Source: Balanoglossus misakiensis
Lineage: Eukaryota > Hemichordata
Assembly (NCBI GenBank): GCA_040954595.2
Contig: CM082576.2
Location: 16,802,001 to 16,866,000, forward strand
Length of the DNA stretch: 64,000 nucleotides
Direction: 5' to 3'
Part shown: piece after piece, positions 25,301-36,650 of the stretch
Layout: every line of letters starts with the position of its first letter
Numbering within the stretch: position 1 is the stretch's first letter
Program-made: the position numbers and the translations under genes
The notes under the pieces: generated by a model
The model's input: the letters and a program-made list of their open reading frames with translations, nothing else
The model's database searches: none
What the model was told of the DNA's origin: nothing

Positions 25301-28300
25301 CAACCTGGTGAACCTAACGGTGGAAATGCTGCAAAGTCTGTTGAAATCGAACTGAGAAGCCGCGACTACTCTGATTTTAGATGGAACGACCGGGGACTGA
25401 ACTGGAGGGTCCCTGATTCATGGTTCATTTGTGAAAAGCCAGAGGAAACTATACGTAGGTATAAGCATGCCAAACTAGGCCTGCACAAACTTTGTAGGTA
25501 GTAGTTCCTAGACTAGCCCACTAGTCGCTTGGTGATTTTTAATTCTCAATACTTTTTGTGTTTTCGTGTTTTTTTTGTCTTAATAAAATAATTGCAATAC
25601 TTTTTGCATGCATGCTTGCCTTGAGCGTGTTTTTGGTAGTGAGGTGAGTTTCGATTTTGGGACTGAGTTTGTGGTTTCGCGTAGCGTCGACCACGCGTTC
25701 CCTACGCATATTGAAGCCCATAGACTTGGAGCAAGTGTAAGCATCTAGGGTCTATGGTCTAAGTAATCCCCAAAACAGCGGTAGAAAAAACGCCGTTTGG
25801 GAGATTACAACCAAAGTGTGAACGTCTTGGCCAACGCACTGAACACGAAATTGTACAGACAGATGTTGGTTGTTTATTGGAGGGCAAATATCAGCCACAA
25901 TTTTTTTCAATGTTATGTTAATCACTGTCTACCAACAGAGTTTGTTCCTAATTTCGAATAGAAGCATTTATTATACTGGAAAAACTATATTTATTTTCTT
26001 ATATTATATCAGCCCTACAGTGTGACGTAGGTTGGAAGCTCTTTGGAACTAAATGCTACTACTTCAGCACCAGCCGCTTGACTTGGACTCAGGCCGAAGA
26101 TTATTGCCAAGATGAAGGAGGCCACTTGGCCAAAGACACGCGGGATGTACACAGCTTCCTGTCTGCAGAAGTTGCAAAGCTCGATATAAGTGCATGTAGT
26201 CCTATATGGATGTGTAATCTATACATTGGATTGATACACAGGGTAAGTGGATGTCCATCAATGTGAAAAAGTTATGATTCTTCACTTTATTTGAGGGGTA
26301 GTCTGAGTTACAGATTGTGTTGTAATTTTAAGCCCTACTTGTGAACAATACCAATGCGTTCGTACACTGCGAAATTTAGTAAAAGGGAGAAATTATATTC
26401 AGGGGTTATTTCATACGAGAATATCTTTTGTTCCCCCCCCCCCCCCCCCCCCCCCCCCGCTATCAATGTCAAAGGGAACTTACGACGCAGGATGTTGAAG
26501 ACATAACCTTGGATTCATTGTGTAGAAATGTGCAACTTGCAAACTATATACAAACGTATTGAACTGTCTTTCTCATAGCCTGGTCAAGGTTACAAATGGT
26601 CTGATGGAACAGCTGTAGACGAAAGCTTTATGCCCTGGCAACCTGGTGAACCTAACGGTGGAAATGCTGCAAAGTCTGTTGAAATCGAACTGAGAAGCCG
26701 CGACTACTCTGATTTTAGATGGAACGACCGGGGACTGAACTGGAGGGTCCCTGATTCATGGTTCATTTGTGAAAAACAAGGTATGCGACTTGCCATCTTT
26801 TGTACATTCTGCCTTCCGTCATTTTCTCGTTCACACCGTTCCTGGTCAACATAGCCGCTTGCACACGTGCCATGGTTAGGGCGCCCTTTTTGGGATTATA
26901 AAAGTTGGTAAACATTTCTTATCAGCGACTCAAATAGTTTTGCATTCACATGTGTATAAAAGGGACGGGGTCCACAGCAGTGTGGCCAAAGGTCACAATG
27001 GCGGATCCAGTGATGTGTTTACTGAATTTGCTTTTTAAACGTCGTCGACGCCGATTTCATGGGCATTTGAATGACCCGATACCCGTTTATGGTAACCTTT
27101 CATTGGAGGTTGCGATTGGAAGACTGCAGTCCATGCTACACAATCGTTGTCGGAGGTCGAGTTTGCAATTCCTGTGTATGTGCCTTGGCCATTTCCGCGT
27201 AGACTGTCAACAGTCCCTCGCGCCTAATGTGTATCGATACGGCGTTTCGTGCGAGGGCCGAAGGCCCGATTCGGCGTTTCGTGGTGCGACGCCCACGCCC
27301 GAGGCCTTACGGCCATCGCACCACGAAACGCCGAATCGGCCCTTAGGCCAACAAAAGATACGGGCCTTACGGCCCTTGCACGAAACGCCGAATCGATACA
27401 CATTAGGCGCGAGGGACTGTCGACAGTCTATTTCCGCGTTGACACTCCAATTGTTGCCTCGAGACACTGCTTCGGCCATTGTTTTAGTAAAGTCAACCTC
27501 AACGCTTAGACCGCGTCGGTAGAGGGCATTTAGATCGGCGTTTAGTGCAGTGTTTCTGTTCACACGTGATTTGAATCGCTGCTTACGGCCATCGCACCAC
27601 GGAACGCCGAATCGGCCCTTAGGCCAACAAAAGATACGGGCCTTACGGCCCTCGCACGAAACGCCGAATCGATACACATTAGGCGCGAGGGACTGTCGAC
27701 AGTCTATTTCCGCGTCGACACTCCAATTGTTGCCTCGAGACACTGCTTCGGCCATTGTTTTAGTAAAGTCAACCTCAACGCTTAGACCGCGTCGGTAGAG
27801 GGCATTTAGATCGGCGTTTAGTGCAGTGTTTCTGTTCACACGTGATTTGAATCGCTGCTTAGTGCGGCGCCCCGACCCAGGTCCCACCCCTCAACACCGT
27901 CCCAGAAACGTGTGAAAGGCACTATACACTTATCCCTTAAACTGTATCGCCCTATGACTTATTACATAATTGCTTCCTAATTAATGCAGCCCCACAGCCT
28001 CTACGACGCTTGGAGAATACTAGTATAACTTCTTGGGTGTTTTAATATGGGCAGAAACTCACAGATGAAAATACCTGTTTTACACGCACATGATTAGAGG
28101 CAACAGTTTTTCAAAGACGAATTGGTCTTGTAGTCGTTTTAAGTGGTGTATGTTGTGCACAAAAAGTAGGGACTCGACTTGGTTTATATTGGTGGAGTTA
28201 AACATTGGCAGACGTTCGTCTTTAATAGTTTAGATGAAAATATTCTCAAAGATATCCCGGAAATGTATGTAAAACAACTTTCTTTACACAGCTGGAACAC

Positions 28301-31300
28301 CACAACCTCCCCCAACGGAGGCGCCACCAACAGAAGCGCCGCCAACGGAGGCACCACCGACAGAAGCGCCCCCAACGGAGGCACCACCAACAGAAGCGCC
28401 ACCAACGGAGGCGCCGCCAGAGCCGACCACAGACCGTATGTGTATATTTTTACGCATTTCAATGTTGTCGTCATAACTATACATTTGTGATATTGTTAGA
28501 TGCATGAGCAGAATATGATAGTTAATATAGAGAAAAATTGGAGAATAGGGTAGTTTTCAATTACGATACTGTAAAAGATTTGCATATCTCTATTTTAGGG
28601 ACCGTTCAGTTTTTACGGCTGGGGGGGGGGGGGGGCGGCAAGTTTGTGTCATCGGTTTTCAAAATCAGGCCGACCCCCCCCCCCCTTCACCCAGCACCAA
28701 AAAATGATGACCCCCCTTTGACAGACCCAAAAATATAATGACCCCCCCCACGCCGAAAACATTCGCCGTCCTGATCCTATGTACACTGTATCCAATAAAG
28801 GGAATGAGGCTCCTCACACCTCAATTATATATTTCTTAAAGAATTATTGAAGTATATAATAGTATATCGTTGCAATAAAGATATCTATGATCAAAATAAA
28901 ATGACAACACTGCAAATTCTGCAAAAACAAGCCGGTTTGTACTCAAGCCATTCGGGTTTGCTGACAAGCCACGCTGATTTACTTGCAGAAATATCGGTAT
29001 TTCCACAAGCCGCTAAATTTTCTTGTTTGTGCCAGCAAGCCAGTCAATGTTAGAAAAATGGTTTGTAAATACGCCGCTGGACAACCTGTCTGGAATGGCT
29101 TATTATTAAGCAATTGAACAAAATCTCTGGTTTGCTCGCAAACTTTAGTGATACATATGTCGGGCTCGAATTTGTACCATATTTAACCTTGGCTGCATTT
29201 TAAGCCGTTGGAGTTAGTGGTCGCTTTTCAAACCATAAAAAGATGTAAGTATGGTTTGAAAACACGCCATGGAAAACTTTGCCGGCATGTGGTTCATATG
29301 CACGCCACGCTGGGCACAATGTCTTGCGAAATACCCTGATTTGGCGCGCGAATGCAGGGTCAAAGGTTATTTATTACACAACTACAACGTTTTGACGCGA
29401 GAGAAGACGGTCCACGGGTGAGGAAGCCGATCGAATCACGTCGTTCCCTTTATAAAATTCGTTCAGCGATTTACAATGCACTCAACCTGTTCCTAAGGTA
29501 GAACCGAAATACCATATGCGTGGATAATTACTTTGGCACCGAGCATCGTTATGGTAGGATGACATCTGATGACTTAGCAGTTGACCGCCAGCATCTACGA
29601 GACCGTAACATAGAACAATGCCGGTTGGGGTAAGTCCTGCTTCCATTCCATTTTGTGACAGTAACTGCATTTTTGCGAGCAGTGAAGATAGTACAAAATT
29701 AACAGGCCCGAATCCTTATATACTGACTTGATCATGTGTTGATGATAGCTGAAAAGCATGTGAGAAGAAGTAATGTCAAAAGTTTGACAGCATAAAGTAG
29801 GGAGTGGGGCCCCAAAGGAATTTCATTATTCTTGCTATTTTCAGCCTCCATCCCCGTTCATTTTTGTTTATGCATTTTTGTGAGCGAAGACGATGCAAAG
29901 TATGTCACTATTAAAAGGCCTGAATCCTGTATATACTGCATTGATCATGTGTGGATGGTTACAAAAAAGTCTGAGCAAATCAAAAGAATTTTTTTAATGC
30001 AGCTCCGGAGTGGGGCCCTATAGCGCTATAGCCTAGGAATTTCACCATGCTTGCTATTGGCAGCGTACATCCCCATTCATGTTTGTTTATGCACTTTTAC
30101 TAGTCAAGAAAATTCAAAATATGTAATTATATCTATACTGTATTGATCATTTGTAGATCGAGAGATATTTCAAATATATGAAGCTTTGAGTGGGGCTAGT
30201 GGCAGTGAAAGCCAACATGGGGGGGGGGGGGTAACCGCAATAAAAATGTTGTTTTGTGTTCCAATACTATATCAATGGATCCCATAATATTTAAATCATT
30301 GGCTGAATAATTTTTTTTTGATAAACCACGATCTCGGACCACAGGATTATTTAACCCCTGCATGCCTGCGACTTGTAACAATTTGATTCCTACTTTAATT
30401 GAACCCCAGATATTTGCATAAGAATGAAATAAATGATCTTGGTTTTGCAGGAGTGGTGATACTGGTTATGGGAAGGAGCAGTTGTTATTTTATTAGGCAC
30501 CGCAAAAATATGAAAAAGTCAACAAGTAGCATTTATGTTGAAGCATACACGGTATGTATAATTAAGTAGATTTTGTTATTTTTTTTAATATCCATTTTTG
30601 TCATCTAGTCATCTGTTTTCTTTACAGTTTAGTTTGTAGGGACTTCATTATAAAATACCAACCATGTGGTTATAATTTCAGTATTGCATTTGGGAAGAGA
30701 TTTTACTATTTATGCTTAAAAACTAATTTTAAAGGAACATGCCTATCTGTATTTATTAATATAGTCCAGCTATCATGTATGTAACATGTATTCAGTTATA
30801 GTCAAAGGAAACAATTCACTAAACTCTAGGTGCGAAATTTCATGCATTGCTCATTGAATCAATTTCATCTTGTTTGTTACATGCTGTGTATCTCATGGTT
30901 ATGTTTGTGTTTCATGGTTGCTGCCTATAACATTAGGATGGCACCATATCGTAGTGTTGTATCGATCAGTCTCATGTTCTCATATGGTTGCTGCCTATAA
31001 CAGTAGGATGGCACCATATCGTAGTGTTGTATCGGTCAGTCTCATGTTCTCATATGGTTGCTGCCTATAACAGTAGGATGGCACCATATCGTAGTGTTGT
31101 ATCGGTCAGTCTCATGTTCTCATATGGTTGCTGCCTATAACATTAGGATGGCAACATATCGTAGTGTTGTATCGGTCAGTCTCATGTTCTCATATGGTTG
31201 CTGCCTATAACAGTAGGATGGCACCATATCGTAGTGTTGTATCGGTCAGTCTCATGTTCTCATATGGTTGCTGCCTATAACAGTAGGATGGCACCATATC

Positions 31301-34300
31301 GTAGTGTTGTATCGGTCAGTCTCATGTTCTCATATGGTTGCTGCCTATAACAGTAGGATGGCACCATATCGTAGTGTTGTATCGGTCAGTCTCATGTTCT
31401 CATATGGTTGCTGCCTATAACAGTAGGATGGCAACATATCGTAGTGTTGTATCGGTCAGTCTCATGTTCTCATATGGTTGCTGCCTATAACAGTAGGATG
31501 GCACCATATCGTAGTGTTGTATCGGTCAGTCTCATGTTCTCATATGGTTGCTGCCTATAACAGTAGGATGGCACCATATCGTAGTGTTGTATCGGTCAGT
31601 CTCATGTTCTCATATGGTTGCTGCCTATAACAGTAGGATGGCACCATATCGTAGTGTTGTATCGGTCAGTCTCAAGTTCTCATATGGTTGCTGCCTATAA
31701 CAGTAGGATGGCACCATATCGTAGTGTTGTATCGGTCAGTCTCAAGTTCTCATATGGTTGCTGCCTATAACAGTAGGATGGCACCATATCGTAGTGTTGT
31801 ATCGGTCAGTCTCATGTTCTCATATGGTTGCTGCCTATAACAGTAGGATGGCACCATATCGTAGTGTTGTATCGATCAGTCTCATCTTCTCATATGGTTG
31901 CTGCCTATAACATTAGGATGGCACCATATCGTAGTGTTGTATCGGTCAGTCTCATGTTCTCATATGGTTGCTGCCTATAACAGTAGGATGGCACCATATC
32001 GTAGTGTTGTATCGGTCAGTCTCATCTTCTCATATGGTTGCTGCCTATAACATTAGGATGGCACCATATCGTAGTGTTGTATCGGTCAGTCTCATGTTCT
32101 TATATGGTTGCTGCCTATAACATTAGGATGGCACCATATCTTAGTGTTTTGTGGTATGTGTGTCAGTCTCATGGTCATTCCCCATTGATAAATAGAGAGA
32201 CACTATCTTCTTTTGTTGAGTATGTCTCATACGAGTCATTGTCATATTTTCTTGTGTACATATGTGTTATGTGTTGTTTTCATGCTGGAAATTGTTTCTA
32301 ATATACACTCATGTTAATTTCTAACAAGATTGTTTTCTTTTTTTTTCACTATTTGAGAGTGTTTCCCATTGAAAGAAGACGAAGTTTCATAGTAAGGAAG
32401 AAGATACTCAAGGCTACTGCCATGACTCCAATACTCAAATGCATATAAAGGAGGATTTAAAAGTACTTTTCCACACTTAATGGTGACTTTGAAATCTGTA
32501 TTCATGTCAGTTTTGACAAACAGTAGATTCAAAAAATGAGGCATTTTTGATGGATTGAAATGATTTTCCCTAACCACTTGAACGGAAAATGAGATAAAAG
32601 TTTTATTGTATATATTTTCTATCATTTATGGGGTTAATTCATTTGATTTACATAATACCATGTATTTACCGTTGTTCCTATTTTCTTACATTGTCATTAC
32701 AATAATAATGATTGACCAAAAAAGATCTTTCTCGGTGTGCTTTTTTGACAGGTTAACATACCATTGACTGTGGAGTACTAAGATGCTGCACATTATGACA
32801 CATGTTATGCTTCAAGACCAAGTTATTTAAGGGCATAGTAACTAACTTTGGGCTATTTTTTATGTATTTTTGTTCAGTGTATCGACTCCTTATTTCTGTT
32901 CTACTCCTTAAAGCATGATTAACTGCCCAGGTTCGGGATCTCAACTTTGGCCTTTGCAAATGAGTTCAGGTCTGGACTAAAATTATGTTTTTTGACAATT
33001 GCTGATTGTACAATTATGGCAGTGTATAGAATCTAGTAAATGGCATTGCATCATGCTTTGGTGAGTTGAACAAGAAACTGCAGTCACTTGAAAGAGCAAA
33101 AATGCTAAAAATGGCCCAAATTTATAACTATAGCGTTTAGGTAAACAGAAGCAAAACATGCAATTCAAATTTTTGGCTTGCTTACAAACTGCATTCTGTG
33201 TAAGAATGGTTTGTATACATGCCAAAGCCCAAGCAGAGTGGCTGATTTTTAAACCACTGCTCAAGCATTCTCAGTTTGTCAGCAAACCAGGAAATGCTAA
33301 TTTTTGGTTTGCTGGCAAACTGAAGTGATTCATGTTTGGTTTGCTAGCACACCAGTTTTTAGTAGAAGTTGGCTTTCAGACAAGCCAATGTAAATTTTAA
33401 GGGTTTACGTACAACCCCCTTGTATTATTCGACGGTTTGTTGGCAAGCCATTGTTTTAGAAAGTGGCTTACATGCAAGCCATCATAATATATTCATTGGT
33501 TTATATACAAACCCCTTAGATTTGTGATGGTTTGTTGACAAACCACTGGATAATGAATCGGTGTGTCTTCAAGCTCATTTGCTGAATAGAATGGCATGCC
33601 AGCAAACCATATTTCATTACTATGGTTGGCCAACACACCACTCATTAAACTTGCTGTGGTCTATCAGCAAGCCGGTAAGTTATATAAAGCGGCAACTCAG
33701 CAAGCTAAATTCAAGCCAAAATCAAGCCAAATTTGAAGAAACGAAAGAAGCCAATTTGCGACAAACAAGCCGGTTTGAATTTGGCTTGAATTTAGCTTGC
33801 AGGAAAGCCAGAAGAATTTGCAGTGAAGTCAATACAACAGTTGCTAGAATTGGTAAAACACGAAAAGTGGCAGGGGTAGACTTGGGAGGGGGTGTCCCCC
33901 TCCCACATAAGAAAATTTTGTAATATGCTGTGCTCAAAGTTGCATTTTAATGAACTCAAAAGCAAATTAACTCAATGTTAGGCCGGAAAAAATTTAATTT
34001 TGGCACTCCACTCAAAGTTAGCATCGGGGGTGGGGTGGCAAGAAGTCTGCCCAGCCTGGTGCACTAGACAAACCAGCAAATAAATGATATGTGGCGAAGA
34101 ATGGAAGGGGTGGGTGTGGGGGGGGGTGTCCGCCTCCCACATGAGAACATTTTGTAACATAAAGGGCGCGAAACTGCATTTTTATGAACTCAAAAGCAAA
34201 TTATCTCAATGTTTGGGAGGACCAATTTTACTTTTTGCCACTCCACTCAAAGTTAGAAGATTTGACGTCATCTTCGTCATGACATCATTTATAAAACTTC

Positions 34301-36070
34301 TAGTATATAGAAGATGCAGCGCGAAAGTATAAGTTTTGGGAAATGGTTTAAACGATTATTCTCCTTTATGTATTTACTTTGTTAAATAATATCATCAGTG
34401 GGGTTGGGGTGGCAAGCACTCTGCCCTGGTACACTAGACAAACCAGCAAAAAACGAAATGTGGCGGAGAATGAAGGGGTGGGTGTGGGAGGGGGTGTCCC
34501 CCTCCCACATGAGAAAATTTTGTAAAATAAAGGGCGCGAAACTGCAATTTTGTGGACTCAAAAGTAAAAGTTCGGTGGCAAAAGTATGTGACCCCCCCCC
34601 CCCCTAAACGTTTAAAAAAACAGATGACCCCCCCCTTTTGGACTTCAAAATTTAAGTGACCCCCCCCCCCCCCTGGATTTTGCCGCCCCCCCGGCCGTAA
34701 AAACTGAACGGTCCCTTAAGGCTTTTTTCGCGATTTTCAAGTGTTCACATTTGTGAAGATGATTTGATAATGATGAAATTACATTTGTGATCATGATAAA
34801 AATATCTGTGATTAACAATTATTGTATTGTTATTTTTTCAGACATTCCTGAAACAACCTATATTCCCACATTACCACGTGAGTTGGAGCTTTATAAATTT
34901 TATCTTAATTCAATTTAGTGTTTTTTGATGGAAAAGCGATATAATGATTTTCTATTGATCAGAGGATAAGACTATCCCCTTATGGGAACTCACTGGTGCA
35001 AATCATGCCATGTTAGCGTTCAAAGACTGCATATAGCTCAAACACTGTTTGCTATAAAGGGTGCTATGCAGGCGTTGGCCCTTCTAAAAGTTGAGAGGTT
35101 GCTCTCACCTTCAACCTTAGAAAGTGACCAATATTTTACAGAGCGCGAAAACGCGTGCACATCTCCTCGGTTGATTACCCAATAACTTGATAAGCTAACA
35201 ACAATACATGTTTTAAATAACGTAAAAACCAGACAGCCAATGACCATTTAATGCGATCAAAGTGCCCTGCTGTCATTGGCTGGCTGATTTCCGTTTCCAA
35301 TGAGTAGCACCATTTAAAACATGTGTAACAATTTCTTCTAACACCGTCCAGCCTGTGAATTTCCACCTGGTATTCAAAATGTCGCCCGTGGCAAGCAGGC
35401 TACACAGAGCTCAGACAAACCGAAAAAGGACGGCGCAGCATCTAATGCAGTGGACGGAAACTACAACAGTGATGTTTCATCCGGCGCATGCTCCTGGACC
35501 AACAAAGAATACCAACCATGGTGGAAAGTGGATTTAGGACGCGCCTATGATATATACGAGATTGTGATCACCAACAGAGAAGATTGCTGTCGTAAGTTCT
35601 ATCAAGTATTAAGATGCCTTCCAGTTGCCAGTCAGCCTAACTTTTGTTGGCGGTCTAGCGCCCTATTGTTGTATGGGATTTCCCGTTGTGTTTAGCAAGG
35701 GTTTACTTGATTGTAATGGCGTCCTATCCATGTGCACATAATTTCTTACGTTGATCTTGAGCAGGAAACTTTTGTTTCCAGGGCCCCGTTTTCGGCGTCT
35801 CTTTATACGACCTCTCATGAAGGTACTACAATGTCTAATTCTTTTTCAGCCTTCCGCATTAAGAATGGAGAAATACGTGTTGGCAACAGTGCAAACTTCA
35901 AAGAAAATCCAGTGTGCGGGATGATGATACTTGGTAGAATGGCCAAGGAACAGCCGATTCATGTCAGATGTGGCTGTGAGACGCCAATGAGCGGCCGCTA
36001 CGTCAGCATTCAACTCATCGACAGAGAGCAGCAGTTGCATATGTGTGAATTCGAGGTTATGGCTCTGTAG
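22399..36070 (+). CDS. Chimeric secreted lectin: two C-type domains, PPTEA stalk, F-type domain
   Basis: Nine exons, 522 residues, all phases consistent: 22399-22453 (signal peptide, MRFLVTLVFVLFVKLGAT), 24745-24971 + 25241-25454 (CTLD1), 26013-26242 + 26579-26780 (CTLD2), 28292-28435 (stalk of seven PPTEA units), 34842-34877 (short Thr/Pro linker), 35352-35591 + 35850-36070 (F-type lectin). Each CTLD has GWK...KCY, the WQPGEPNGGN loop with the EPN triplet linked to Ca2+-dependent mannose-type binding, WND, and the closing WFICEK. The F-type domain has WWKVDLGRAYDI, TNREDCCPFR (fits RxDx4R), NPVCG and a final CEFEVMAL; the usual sugar-contacting His (26 residues before that Arg) is Trp. No membrane segment is seen, so it is predicted soluble, perhaps bridging two glycan types in innate recognition. 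A Thr/Pro stalk suggests O-glycosylation. The 6.4-kb intron holds nested transposons. Confidence 0.87.
23160..23250. repeat. ATGG/ATGT microsatellite
   Basis: Irregular (TATG)n/(GGAT)n run in lectin intron 1. Confidence 0.9.
23251..24480. repeat. Degenerate AT-rich tandem repeat
   Basis: Loosely repeated phrases (AAACTTGAAAACC-like, GTGAAATTTGCATA, AAACCGCTTGTTG, TTGCTTTGAAAT) recur roughly every 110-150 bp within lectin intron 1. A short CTGT run lies at 24293-24325. Boundaries are uncertain. Confidence 0.5.
25511..25738 (+). mobile_element. ~230-bp MITE-like repeat, copy 1
   Basis: Begins TAGACTAGCCCACTAGTCGC and ends near GGAGCAAGTGTAA. The same sequence in reverse lies at 44886-45112. 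The ends form a short inverted repeat (TAGACT/AGTCTA in copy 2). It lies in the lectin intron between the two CTLDs. Confidence 0.8.
26434..26458. repeat. Poly-C run
   Basis: About 25 consecutive C in the CTLD2 intron; the homologous CTLD1 intron lacks it. The length may be unreliable. Confidence 0.85.
26961..27890. repeat. Palindrome plus 276-bp tandem duplication (possible transposon)
   Basis: 27201-27429 folds back on itself: AGACTGTCAACAGTCCCTCG at the left matches the inverse of CGAGGGACTGTCGACAGTCT at the right, with CG-rich GGCGTTTCGTG segments inside. The right part with its flank is repeated directly at an offset of 276 bp (ACGGCCATCGCACCACG at 27309 and 27585). GGGACGG near 26966 and CCGTCCC near 27896 could be termini, but no clear target duplication is visible. 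Overlapping long frames on both strands follow from the repeats. It lies in a lectin intron. Confidence 0.7.
29700..30210. repeat. Three diverged ~170-240 bp units
   Basis: Phrases TGATCATGTGT, GAGTGGGGCCC, TTGCTATT-TTCAGC and CCCCRTTCATTTTTGTTTATGCA recur through this stretch inside the nested element. Confidence 0.6.
30908..32165. repeat. 70-bp minisatellite, about 18 copies
   Basis: Unit: ATGGTTGCTGCCTATAACAG, TAGGATGGCACCATATCGTA, GTGTTGTATCGGTCAGTCTC, ATGTTCTCAT. Copies are nearly identical (AGT/ATT, CACC/CAAC, CATG/CATC/CAAG variants) with an exact 70-bp step. 70 is not a multiple of three, so it does not encode a protein repeat. It lies in the nested CACTG element. Confidence 0.97.
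33170..33720. repeat. Subterminal array of 16-bp palindromic motifs
   Basis: Successive copies include GGTTTGTATACATGCC, AGTTTGTCAGCAAACC, GGTTTGCTGGCAAACT, GGTTTGTTGGCAAGCC, GGCTTACATGCAAGCC and GGTTTGTTGACAAACC. The half-sites are constant and the middle four bases vary. A matching array lies at 28934-29310. Confidence 0.8.
35204..35326. repeat. Hairpin-forming inverted repeat
   Basis: AACAATACATGTTTTAAAT...CAGACAGCCAATGA pairs with TCATTGGCTGGCTG...ATTTAAAACATGTGTAACAA, in the lectin intron before the F-type domain. Probably a small foldback MITE. Confidence 0.7.
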
Positions 36071-36493
36071 ACAGGGATAGGATTCTACACAAATACAGCA
36101 GATGAGAATAATGCATGCTTAGGTGACTGGTAGTAGTTATTTTCAAACCACATTAACTCATCCTCAAACATGTGGTTGGTATAATTACCTGTTGACACTG
36201 CTTTGTTCTCAAAGCACACAATAGCATCATAGAAATAAAACCATTTCTAGCATACAATTTTTGTCGTCTTGTGTGGATAATTCTACAGTCTTATGAAGTG
36301 TTCTTCTACAGCAATGAACCCTTTCGACCATAAATGTGCATACGTACATTAGAGGTGACCATATACCACCACGAAGGTGGTCTGATGTAAAACCCATAGT
36401 AGACAGCAGGGTCACAGGCAGGACATTCTGGTTTTTGACACCCAAATCTCCACAATGTGTTTATGTATGTACGTATATATGTATGTGTGTGTG

Positions 36494-36539
<46 letters not shown>

Positions 36540-36650
36540 TGTGTGCGTTTGTTTGAATTGTTTCCGCAAAAGAATCACGTGAATCAACCAGATAATAAAG
36601 AATGTACCTATAAGGTCAGATTTCCCCCGCTCGCCCCTCAATAGTCATTA
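36071..36650. other. Lectin 3' flank
   Basis: The lectin 3' UTR should lie here; an AATAAA-like GAAATAAAA at about 36231 may serve polyadenylation. A (GT)n microsatellite lies at 36484-36545. No further gene. Confidence 0.5.

Larger units (their letters stand above)
28908..33825. mobile_element. 4.9-kb CACTG-ended element nested in MITE A
   Basis: Perfect 13-bp inverted ends (CACTGCAAATTCT at 28908-28920, inverse at 33813-33825). The intact MITE copy B has the flanking bases directly joined (ATGACAA/TCAATAC), showing that this block is an insertion. Both subterminal regions (about 28934-29310 and 33170-33720) are packed with a 16-bp motif, GGYTTG-N4-CAARCC, in about 25 recognisable copies. 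CACTG ends with subterminal motif arrays recall CACTA/EnSpm (CMC) transposons. No transposase is recognised, so it is probably non-autonomous. The target duplication is not clear (at most AA). Confidence 0.72.
28598..34715 (+). mobile_element. Harbinger-like MITE copy A, interrupted
   Basis: Termini GGGACCGTTCAGTTTTTACGGC and the inverse at 34694-34715, flanked by TTA on both sides (28595-28597, 34716-34718). A three-base TWA target duplication is the hallmark of PIF/Harbinger elements. Its own sequence occupies 28598-28907 and 33826-34715 (about 1.2 kb); the middle 4.9 kb is another insertion. It has no transposase and contains G/C homopolymer runs near both ends. Confidence 0.88.

Noticed and set aside
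27207-27887. Minus-strand frame of 226 codons with repeated NALYRRGLSVEVDF
   Set aside because: The repetition follows the 276-bp DNA tandem duplication and palindrome, and plus-strand frames of similar length exist; no family recognised.
28184-28505. Gly/Ser/Val-rich and Leu/Pro-rich minus-strand frames
   Set aside because: They are shadows of the plus-strand PPTEA stalk exon (28292-28435), which has proper splice sites and phase.
30908-32165. Regular array resembling a CRISPR locus
   Set aside because: Units are contiguous 70-bp minisatellite copies with no spacers, in animal DNA.
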